A stretch of 64,000 bases of DNA. It comes from Gymnothorax reevesii (Eukaryota > Chordata > Actinopteri > Anguilliformes > Muraenidae). The stretch is taken from assembly GCA_029721435.1 (NCBI GenBank), contig CM056576.1, positions 71,937,876 to 72,001,875 of the forward strand, written 5' to 3'. Below are positions 32,501 to 41,689 of this stretch, piece by piece. The position numbers were made by a program, and so were the translations under genes. The notes under the pieces were generated by a model, which saw only the letters and a program-made list of their open reading frames with translations, was not told the DNA's origin and did no database searches. How positions within the stretch are numbered: the first letter of the stretch is position 1; every line of letters starts with the position of its first letter.

Positions 32501-34969
32501 GGCGTTACTAGGCTGTTGCTTTGGTGTTCGGGCTGGTTGCTGGGGCGTTGCTAGGGGGTTGGTGTGGTGTTCTGGGTCGTTGCTAGGGCATTGCTAGGCT
32601 GTTGCTATGGGGTTCTGGGTGGTTGCTAGGCAGTTGCTATGGTGTTCTGGATGGTTGCTCGGGCGTTGGTAGGGGGTTGCTATGGTGGTCTGGGTGGTTG
32701 TTGGGGCGTTGCTAGGGTGTTGCTGTGGGGTTCTGGGTGGTTGCTAGGCAGTTGTTGTGGTGTTCTGGATGGTTGCTAGGGCGTTGGTAGGCGGTTGCTA
32801 TGCTGTTCTGGGTGGTTGGCAGGGTGTTGCTAGGGGGTTGCTATGGTGTCCTGGGTGGTTGCTAGGGCGTTGCTTGGCTGTTGCTATGGTGTTCTGAGTG
32901 GTTGCTAGGGCGTTGCTTGGCCGTTGCTATGGTGTTCCGGGTGGTTGCCAGGGCGTTGCTAGGCGGTTGCTATGGTGTTCTAGTTGGTTGCTAGGGCATT
33001 GCTAACCAGTTGCTATGGTGTCCTGGGTGGTGGCTGGGGCGTTCCTAGGCGGTTGCTATGGTTTTCTGGCTGGTTGCGAGGGCGTTGCTAGGCGGTTGCT
33101 GTGGTATTCTGGGTGGTTGCTAGGGCGTTGCTAAGCAGTTGTTATGGTGTTCTGAGTGGTTGCTAGGGCGTTGCTAGGCAGTTGCTATGGTGTTCTGGGT
33201 GGTTGCTAGGGCATTGCTAGGCAGTTGCTATGCTGTTCTGGGTGGTTGTTAGGCAGTTGGTATTGTGTTTTGGGTTGTTGCTAGGGCATTGCTAGGCGGT
33301 TGCTATGGTGTTGTGAGTGGTTGCTAGGGCGTTGCTAGGTTGTTGCTATGGTGTTCTGGGTGGTTGCTAGGGCGTGGCTAGGCAGCTGCTATGGTACTCT
33401 GGGTGGTTGCTAAGGTGTTGCTAGGCAATTGCTACGGTGTTCTGGATGGTTGCTAGGCGGTTGCTATGGTGTTCTGGATGGTTGCTAGGGCGTTGCTAGG
33501 CGGTTGCTATGGTGTTCTAGGTGGTTGCTATGGTGTTGCTAGGCAATTGCTATGGTGTTCTGTATGGTTGCAAGGCAATTGCTATGGTGTTCTGGATGGT
33601 TGCTAGTTGGTTGCTATGGTGTTTTGGGTGGTTACTAGGGTGTTGCTCGGCGGTTGCAATGGTGTTCTGGGTGGTTGCTATGGTGTTCTGGGTGGTAGCT
33701 AGGCAGTTGCTATGGTGTTTTGGGTGGTTGCTAGGGCATTGTTAGGCGGTTGCTATGGTGTTCTCAGTGGTTGCTAGGCTGTTGCTACTTTGTTCTGGGT
33801 GGTTACTTGGCAGTTGCTTTGGTGTTCTGGGTGGTTGCTATGGCATTGCTAGGCGGTTGCTATGGTGTTCTGGGTGGTTGCTAGGCAGTTGCTATGGTGT
33901 TTTGGGTGGTTGCTTGGGCGTATCTAGGCGGTTGCTATGGTGTTCTGGTTGGTTGCTAGGCAGTTGCTATGGTGTTTTGGGTGGTTGCTTGGGCGTTGCT
34001 AGGCCTTTGCTTTGGTGTTTTAGGTGGTTGCTAGGGCGTTGCTAGGTGGTTGTTATGGTGTTCTGGGTGGTTGCTAGGCAGTTGCTATGGTGTTTTGGGT
34101 GGTTGCTAGGGCGTTTCTAGGCGGTTGCTAAGCTGTTCTGGGTGGTTGCTAGGGTGTTTCTAGGTGGTTACTATGGTGTTCTGGGTGGTTGCTCGGGTGT
34201 TTGCAGGCAGTTGCTATGGTGTTCTGGGTGGTTGTTCGGGCGTTGCTAGGCGGTTGCTAAGGTGTTCTGGGTGGTTGCTAGGGCGTTGCTTGGCAGTTGC
34301 TATGGTGTTCTGGGTGGTTGCTAGGCAGTTGCAATGGTGTTCTGGGTGGTTGCTAGGGCGTTGCTAGGCAGTTGCTATGGTGCTCTGTGTGGTTGCTACG
34401 GCGTTGCTAGGCAGTTGCTATGGTGTTCTGGGTGGTTGCTAGGGTGTTGCTAGGCAGTTGCTATGGTGTTCTGGGTGGTTGCTAGGGCATATCGAGTCCG
34501 TTGCTAAGGTGTTCTGGGTGGTTGCTAGGGCGTTGCTAGGCGGTTACTATGGTGTTCTGGTTGGTTGCTATGGCGTAGCTAGGCATTTACTATGGTGTTC
34601 TGGGTGGTTGCTAGGGCATTGCTGGGTGGTTGCTATGGTGTTCTGGGTGGTTGCTAGGGCATTGCTAGGTGGTTGCTATGGTGTTCTGGGTGGTTGCTAG
34701 GGCGTTGCTGGGTAGTTGCTATGGTGTTCTGGGTGGTTGCTAGGGCATTGCTAGACAGTTGCTATGTTGTTCCTGGTGGTTGGCAAGGTATTGCAAGACA
34801 TTCCATTTTGTTCTGGGCTTTTGCTAGAGCGTTGCTAGGCTGTTGCTATGGTGCTTCTTGTGGTTGTTAGGGCATTGCCAGGCGGTAGCTGTGGTATTCC
34901 TGATGGTTGCTAAGGCATCGCTTAGCGTAAATAGGCGGTTGCTATGGAGTTCCTCCTGGTTGCTAGGGA
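14541..34969 (+). repeat. 20.4-kb GT-rich minisatellite with 11-bp modules
   Basis: The whole stretch is a tandem array. Four modules make the common unit of about 43 bp: GTTGCTATGGT, GTTCTGGGTG, GTTGCTAGGGC and GTTGCTAGGCG (or GGCA). A shorter variant of about 32 bp lacks the GTTGCTAGGGC module. The 43- and 32-bp forms are mixed irregularly, with point variants throughout. The plus strand is G- and T-rich and very poor in C and A. Many open frames of 60-110 codons (repeating MVFWVVARALLGGCYGVLGGC-like peptides) are by-products of the module and shift frame from unit to unit. The last units, after about 34780, are increasingly degenerate. No gene or other element interrupts the array. Confidence 0.97.
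23980..31940 (+). repeat. Higher-order duplications inside the minisatellite
   Basis: Rare variant modules recur in the same order, revealing duplicated blocks. The pattern ACTAGAAGG, then AACTAGGTCG, then GTTCTCAGTGG, then CTACTTTGTTCTGG occurs near 18.2, 23.1, 24.0 and 28.6 kb. The marker GCGACACA, followed by TTTTGGATGGTTGCAAGG, occurs at about 25.97, 27.33 and 30.94 kb. Block 24.0-26.9 kb is matched by 28.6-31.9 kb at an offset of roughly 4.6-5.0 kb, and an inner block is repeated at an offset of about 1362 bp. Outside this block, 19.27 kb and 20.95 kb are near-identical at an offset of 1674 bp. Confidence 0.8.
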
Positions 34970-35806
34970 GGGATGAAAATCCATGTTTTTCGGGAATTGT
35001 GGGAAATCCATAAGTCGGATCGCTTCGAAAATACACACCACACCATTCCCGATCGAGCCGCACGATTTAATATATATATTGTATGTGTTTTCTCTTATCT
35101 GTAAGACTAGTTGCGAATCGAAATTTTTACGGAAGAATAAATTTAAGAGAAGCGAAAGAAAAAATATTCAACCTTAACGACCAGTTGGAGGAAGAGGTCT
35201 CACCACAGTGAAAGAAAAGAGCATCTGTCTTATTTCTGGGACAACAGTGGTGATGACAAAACGTTTTATAGTGTCGTCCCACAAACAGTTGCTCTTTGTT
35301 CTGACATCACTGGAGCAGTGCTAGTCAGCTGCCATGGAATGAATGAGTGAGAAGAAGAGACTGGATGCACACAACCTAGCGATACGTTAAACTTTGACTC
35401 CTGAGAGATTGGAGTTAGACGTTCTAAGTTGTACGAACATCATAAATTGATGTTTTAAAAATGCTATGCGCAATGTTAAACATGTCAAGGAATAATAAAC
35501 AATAGTTAGCACTATCGCTTCCTGCCAAGAGGATGGTAGGTCTGAATTTAACTTTGTAAATAAATGAAGACTCAATTATTTTTAACAATATATATGCCAT
35601 GGTTTTGCATGTTTATGTTCATGTTTATGTTCAAGTTCAGTGTTCATGATTTTTTCTTTATTCTTTTTGGTTATAGTAATTCTCAGGTTTTAGTTCATTC
35701 CATTTCTCAGTCCCATTGCTCCTGTCTTCCCTGTCTTGTGATCTAGTTGGTTCAGTTCGTCTTCCCGGTCTGTGTGCTCACTTACTACAGGCGATTTAAA
35801 TGAATT
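34970..35806. other. Sequence between minisatellite and Harbinger element, no recognised gene
   Basis: Unique-looking sequence with short open frames only. A plus-strand ATGTTCATGTTTATG run near 35613 is low-complexity. No domain is recognised. Confidence 0.4.
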
Positions 35807-35904
35807 CTGGGGCGCGTTGCGCAGCTGCTATTACAACACAAAGCGCCAAGCAGTGCAGAGTAGCGCTGTGTGAGGAGCTTACAACGCCTAGCGCTGACCA
35901 CAAG

Positions 35905-38458
35905 ATGGCGGGCGCGTGTTGTTACATCAAGCGATTAATGAAGTTTGTGATGGAGATTCGTGTAATTTTGTATTCGAACACATGCAAGAAGAGCTTCGGA
36001 GTAGAGAACGAAAGCATGTCGGACTTGCAGTTGCTCTCGAGATGGGGGATGTCCGGTCTAGAGGTGTTAGGATCCAAGAATACATCCCAGAAGTGGTTCA
36101 CCAGTCTGACGACTCTGTCTTCAGATCGCATTTTAGGATGTCACGATCGTCGGTACAGGTACATATTTTTTCGCATGTTTTGGGGAAACTTATCATTAAT
36201 TAGTAATTGACTTTATAATTAGTTACAGTATGCCCATCTACAAATACATTCTTGAACTCAATGTTATATCTAGTACTTCCTTGTTGGATCCAAGTCCAAA
36301 AATATTGTGTGACCACTGTTTAACAATTATTACAGTAGACCCGGTCTACCTATCCATATGCAGGAGATGCGATACACTATGATTGTCAAGCAAGACAAAG
36401 GTGGATTATGTTATAAAAATCTAGTAGTTTTAAGCCGTTTCATAAAATATGTCACATACTTATATTTTGTTATGGTATTTTCATTATTATATCAAGTACA
36501 AGTTCCAGTTATATTATGATGGTATTCATGACAGTGTGAAATAGGTAGATGTTGAATAAGTCAACACATTTTATTTGTCCATTTTAATTTTTATTTATAT
36601 AACCCTGTGCTTTATTCATGTCATAGTTACCTTTTATTGTTTCAGATTCTCATGACCCAGGTGGCACCATACATCAAGATGCGCACAGTGTCCCTGGAAT
36701 CAAAGTGTTTGGCCTCTATTTGGACACAAGCCAATCAGGAATCTTTTAGGGGTGTTGGTGATCGTTTTGGGTTAGAGAGAGGTCAACTACAACAAATTTT
36801 TATGTTTTTCTGTGAGGGTGTAGAGAAATTGAAAGAGACCTACATAACTTGGCCATCTCTTGAAAAGTGTGTAGCAATGCCACATAATAATGTAGCCACT
36901 TCTCGGGGAGGCAGGAACCTATTAGTTTCCATGCATTAAATTGCTATTATTAAAATTAGAAGTATTATCCACCTTGTCATGGCTCCATTCTATATCGGTA
37001 GCCCCATAATTGTTATACCATCTTCCATTGCTATTTTCCGTTGTTTAACTGATTCTAGATCAGATGGCTGTTAAATTGATCAGCTGACATTACGCACCAT
37101 TCAGTAACAAATCGGATTCTGCCGCGAAGTGGGGGAGTTTTGAAATACGGGCGAGTGATGGGTAATGGAAGAAAAAAAAAAGGAAAACGCGAATCTTCGG
37201 GGAGACTACGAGGGACCTGAGGACTATAATATATTTTATCATTTTGTTCAAATAATAATAATAAAAAAGCTACTGTGGAAATGGCTCAAGGCCACGTTTC
37301 GGACTTGGACATTCGCCAGCTGCAGCAACGAAAAAGAGCATCTCAACACCCGATGAGATCTGTCCTTTTTCATATAGGCCTATATATTTTTGCTTGATTT
37401 TCTTTTTCGGCTTTTTGTATTTTTTTCGGTGGTCGAAGATCATTCTCTTTTTGTTTTATTCCATATGTTTTTTGCTCCTGAGGTGGAAATATTTTGGACA
37501 CTTGGAAGAACTGGATGCGGTAAAAGTGAAACCTGACTGACCGCACGGACTTATTTTTTTTATTTTATTTTACGGGGCTGTACTAAAGAAAGCGATTGCT
37601 TATTGCCTGTGAGGTTGGGTGTGCAATATAGCGGTGTTGCAAATATTCCTTGGTCTGCGCTGCATTTCTTCCGTTTTTGTTTTTTTATGCGGTACTAAAT
37701 CCACTTAATTGTTATGATCAAGCGTATCCCATGTTTTGTTTGTAACTTAAGCCAATATACGTTGGGGTGAATGTTACAAGTGTATGACAAATGCCAGAGA
37801 ATTTGAAAGTAAATGGGGATTCCCTGGAGTAATTGGTGCTATTGATGGCACAGACATTGCCATTAAACCTCCCATGGCAACAAGAGAGAGCTACATAAAC
37901 CGAAAGGACATGCCCTCAATAAAGTCCCAAGCTGTTTGTGATCAGAACATGAGGTTCATCGACATTTATAGTGGGTGGGCAGGTTCTGTCCATGACGCCC
38001 GGATGTATCGGAACAGTCCGCTTTGTGATTTACTGAACAGTAACACCTTGCCGTCCACACTACACATTCTTGGTGACAGTGCATATCCCCTGCACATGAA
38101 TTTGATGACCCCCTTTAGGGATAACGGCCATTTATCAGAGGAGCGAAAACGATACAATGTTGTACACAGCTCAGCTCGAACTGCCATTGAGAGATCTTTT
38201 GCTCTCCTTGAAGGGAAAGACTGAAACACATTGATATGGACTTGTTAGAGCAGATTCCATTAGTTATTATGGCCGCATGTGTTTTGCATAATCTTTTGAT
38301 TGAGTACGAGAAGTGTGATGACCATGATCTGCAGATGGAGTCTTATCAGGAAAATGACAATAATTCTTCAAATATTTGTCACATTGACAATCAGAGTACA
38401 GCAGCAAATATGAAAAGAATGAACATTGTGAACAACCAGTTAGGGTTTTGTAATATGT
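35905..38458 (+). pseudogene. PIF/Harbinger DDE transposase (HARBI1-like), broken
   Basis: Exon 1 ends at 36158 (codons ...RSHFRMSRSSVQ, then GTACAT donor). Exon 2 starts at 36646 after a TTTCAG acceptor with ILMTQVAPYI, in phase. It runs through FGLERGQLQQIF and TYITWPSLEKC to 36870, and continues after the 907-bp insertion at 37784 with MTNAREFESKWGFPGVIGAIDG. The DDE triad is visible in the 37784 frame: D21 in AIDGTDIAIKPP, D71 in GSVHDARMYRNS and E136 in SARTAIERSFALL. The protein cuts and pastes the element. Three defects are seen. No ATG lies in the exon 1 frame upstream of 35980; the nearest, at 35905, is one frame off. A foreign element interrupts exon 2. A frameshift at about 38213-38220 moves the C-terminus (LKHIDMDLLEQIPLVIMAACVLHNLL) to another frame. 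It ends at 38458. Confidence 0.9.
36871..37777. mobile_element. 907-bp insertion in the Harbinger transposase exon, solo-LTR-like
   Basis: It is flanked by AAGTGT on both sides (36865-36870 and 37778-37783). Deleting it with one AAGTGT joins codons ...LEKC and MTNARE in frame, so this is a genuine insertion and not an intron; there are no GT/AG borders at these points. With a 5-bp duplication (AGTGT) the element would run GTAGCAATG...GTTACA. A TATA-like stretch lies near 37228. There is no coding region. A solo LTR of about 0.9 kb is my best guess because of the 5- to 6-bp duplication and the size, but a DNA element cannot be excluded. Confidence 0.7.
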
Positions 38459-39974
38459 GACATTTCAGTGTCAGATATAAATTTGTTTTTAGCAAAGATG
38501 TTTTCACATTGCTTGGCAAGCTGGCATTTACTTTCTTTGCAAAGAGGTAATGGATGGACACAACATGTTTTTATGAGCATATGTTAATGACTTGGAGAAA
38601 ATAATGTTGATTATCACATATGTACTACCAGGGCCCTAAGTTTTGCATTGTGGTGTATTTTACTTGTTGATTTCATGGATAACAATATGTACCCCATATA
38701 TTCTGAGACAACTGCATTATATCAACCTTGTAAATAGACATTGGAGGAAAAAAAAGTACCTCTAAATGAAAGCATATGAAATTTGTGGTTTCTTTAGAAA
38801 ATGAATCATATATGTGAAAATCCATGTCAATTTACCCGTACATTAAAATTGTTTAAATCTTATTTTGTATAGCACTGATATCGTGTAGTTCTTAGTGCTA
38901 ATGCATCTTGTAAAGTTTGTGATCTTGAGTATAGTTTGGCATCCTTTAACTCCCTCCCTGCGGCATGCAGCATATGCTGCCCATACATACTAGTATTTCT
39001 TAACAATCCAGCAAGCAGAGGGTTAATTTCCTACCGAACAAAATTGTCTTTGTTTTTTTTTTTTGTCATGAGAAGTAGGTGTTGAGTGCATTGCATGTAC
39101 AGTACTCAATCTGGCTCCCTAAGGTCATCCAGCCAGTTTGACAATTATACCATTATGACAATACATATACATATTGTGTGACATAATGTTGGCATTTAAA
39201 TTACAATTTAAAGAATTCCATTTTCATACACAAAGCAACAAAGAAACATGTGTAGCAACTGAGATAGATTTATTCTATTTCCTTTTTAGGAAACAAATTC
39301 TGATAATTACAGCAAAATAATATTTTACATGATAAATTATAACAAACTTGTCAAGAAGAATTATCAAACTTATAACATTTTAAAACAAAGTCTGATCAGT
39401 TGATGATGAACATGGACAATCATCGAAGAAATACTAGGGGGCATGCTCTGCCCCATTTAAAATCAATGGGGCATTGGTGTGAATAATGATAATTTGAGAG
39501 GGGCAAGGTGATAGGAATAAGTGCCCCAAGTAATTTATTCAACTTTTTAGCTCTATCGAGTAAACCGCCCCTGCGCATAAATACAAGAAAAACTAGTTCT
39601 TGCAGAATTATTCCTGCATTGAAATATGCAATTATTTTGGTTCAAACAACTGGTAATGTCTTTGAGAACAGGAGAAGTATTTATATTAATAAAATATCCA
39701 TTTACACGAACAATGAAGAACCAAAACGACAACGATAGGTGTCGAAATGACCTGCCGTCAATGACAGTAATAATGGCGGTCACCGACATCTTTGACAGCT
39801 CGGTAAGGAACAGAATTCTTCTGGATTACAGTATTTATAACGATCTCAAATAGGATTAAACATATTACTGCATATACGTGGCACTTCTAAATGCATATAA
39901 CCCAGTTTATATTACAATAGAATCAATTAAAACGATTTACCTTATGCTCATGACAATATTAACACTGCAAGCTA
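38459..39974. other. Middle of the Harbinger element, 3' side of the transposase
   Basis: AT-rich non-coding sequence following the transposase stop. Short open frames at 39508-39853 resemble nothing known. Confidence 0.45.
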
Positions 39975-41604
39975 CACTCAACAAAAATATAAACGCAACA
40001 CTTTTGTTTTTGCTCCCATTTGTCATGAGATGGACTCAAAGATCTAAAATTCATTCCAGATACACAATATTACCATTTCTCTCAAACATTGTTCACAAAT
40101 CTGTCTAAATGTGTGATAGTGAGCACTTTTGCTTTGCTGAGACAATCCATCCCACCTCACAGGTGTGCCACATCAAGATGCTCATCTGACACCATGATTA
40201 GTGCACAGGTGTACCTTATACTGCCCACAATAAAAGGCCACTCTGAAATGCGCAGTTTTGTCTCACAGCAAAATGTCACAGATGGCGCAAGCATTGAGGC
40301 TTGCAATTGGCAATTGGCATGCTAACAGCAGGAATGTCAACCAGATCTATTGCTCGGGCATTGAATGTTCATTTCTCCACCATAAGCCATCTCCAAAGGC
40401 GTTTCAGAGAATATGGCAGTACATCCAACCGGCCTCACAACCGCAGACCACGTGTAACCACACCAGCCCAGGACCTCCACATCCAGCAGGTTCACCTCCA
40501 AGATCGTCTGAGATCAGCTACTCCGACAGCTGCTGAAACAATTGGTTTGCATAACCAAAGAATTTCTGCACAAACTGTCAGAAACCGTCTCAGGGAAGCT
40601 CAACTGCATGCTCGTCGTCCTCATCGGGGTCTTAACCTGACTCCAGATCGTCGCCGTAACAGACTTGAGTGGGCAAATGCTCACATTCGATGGCGTCTGG
40701 CACGTTGGAGAAATGTTCTCTTCACGGATGAATCTTGGTTTAGATTGTTCAGGGCAGATGGCAGACAGCATGTGTGGCATGGTGTGGGTGAGCGCTTTGC
40801 TGATGTCAATGTTGTGGATCGAGTGGCCCATGGTGGTGGTGGGGTTATGGTATGGGCAGGCATCGGTTATGGACGAAGAACACAGATGCATTTTATTGAT
40901 GGCATTTTGAATGCACAGCGATACCGTGATGAGATCCTGAGGCCCATTGTTGTGCCATACATCCATGAACATCACCTCATGTTTCAGCAAGATAATGCAC
41001 GGCCCCATGTTGCAAGGATCTGTACACAATTCTTGGAAGCTGAAAATGTCCCAGTTCTTACATGGCCAGCATACTCACCGGACATGTCACCCATTGAGCA
41101 TGTTTGGGATGGGCTTGACCGGCGTATACGACAGCGCGTACCAGTTCCCACTAATATCCAGCAACTTCGCACAGCCATTGAAGAGGAGTGGACCAACATT
41201 CCACAGGCCACAATTGACAATCTGATAAACTCTATGCGAAGAAAATGTGTTGCACTGCATGAGGCAAATGGTGGTCACACCAGATACTGACTGGTTCTGA
41301 GTCCCCAGACCCCCAATAAAGCAAAAACTGCACATTTCAGGGTGGCCTTTTATTGTGGACAGTGTAAGGTACACCTGTGCACTAATCATGGTGTCTGATG
41401 AGCATCTTGATGTGGCACATCTGTGAGGTGGGATGGATTGTCTCAGCAAAGCAAAAGTGCTCACTATCACACATTTAGACAGATTTGTGAACAATGTTTG
41501 AGAGAAATGGTAATATTGTGTATCTGGAATGAATTTTAGATCTTTGAGTCCATCTCATGACAAATGGGAGCAAAAACAAAAGTGTTGTGTTTATATTTTG
41601 AGTG
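39975..41604 (+). mobile_element. Tc1-like transposon, near complete (1630 bp)
   Basis: It is flanked by TA on both sides (39973-39974 and 41605-41606), the Tc1/mariner target. Long terminal inverted repeats of about 285 bp (39975-40260 and 41321-41604) are highly similar: the left end begins CACTCAACAAAAATATAAAC and the right end, read in reverse, CACTCAAAATATAAAC. The main end difference is a 3-bp insertion or deletion. A single transposase frame fills the middle. The element lies inside the Harbinger transposon between its two genes, so it inserted after that copy arrived. Confidence 0.95.
40273..41290 (+). CDS. Tc1-like DD34E transposase, one 7-bp frame disruption near the start
   Basis: It catalyses cut-and-paste transposition at TA sites. 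The main open frame (40301-41290, 329 codons counted from a TTG) has a helix-turn-helix region (about residues 10-35, GMSTRSIARALNVHFSTISH), a second DNA-binding part (about 75-125, SAQTVRNRLREAQLHARRPH) and the catalytic domain. The catalytic residues are D143 in LFTDESWF, D231 in QQDNARPHVA and E266 in SPDMSPIEHVWD, with 34 residues between the second and third, so DD34E. The natural start is probably ATG 40273 (MSQMAQALR), in another frame. A tandem CAATTGG CAATTGG at 40304-40317 explains this: one 7-bp copy is an extra insertion, and its absence would join the frames. Translation from ATG 40319 would still give most of the protein. The length is normal for the family and there are no internal stops, so this is a young copy. 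Confidence 0.93.
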
Positions 41605-41689
41605 TATATGCAAATGAGCCATGTGAATTATTGCTAAAAATAGAATAAAGACATAGACAACAGAGGGTGACCATTACAATATACAACAT

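Noticed and set aside
14594..34870. About 30 open frames of 60-110 codons with repeating MVFWVVARALLGGCYGVLGGC-like peptides, as a membrane-protein gene family
   Set aside because: They are direct translations of the 43-bp minisatellite. The frame shifts with every unit, there are no conserved starts or splice sites, and stops occur at the TAG in GCTAG.
14541..34969. CRISPR-like array
   Set aside because: Units are contiguous variants of one module without unique spacers, and the DNA is clearly eukaryotic.
36159..37783. The gap between 36870 and 37784 as an intron of the Harbinger transposase
   Set aside because: There is no GT/AG at the borders; instead AAGTGT is present on both sides and the codons join exactly, so it is an insertion. 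The gap 36159-36645 does have proper GT...AG borders and is accepted as an intron.
40514..41029. 171-codon minus-strand frame within the Tc1 element
   Set aside because: It is antisense to the well-supported transposase and has no similarity to known proteins.
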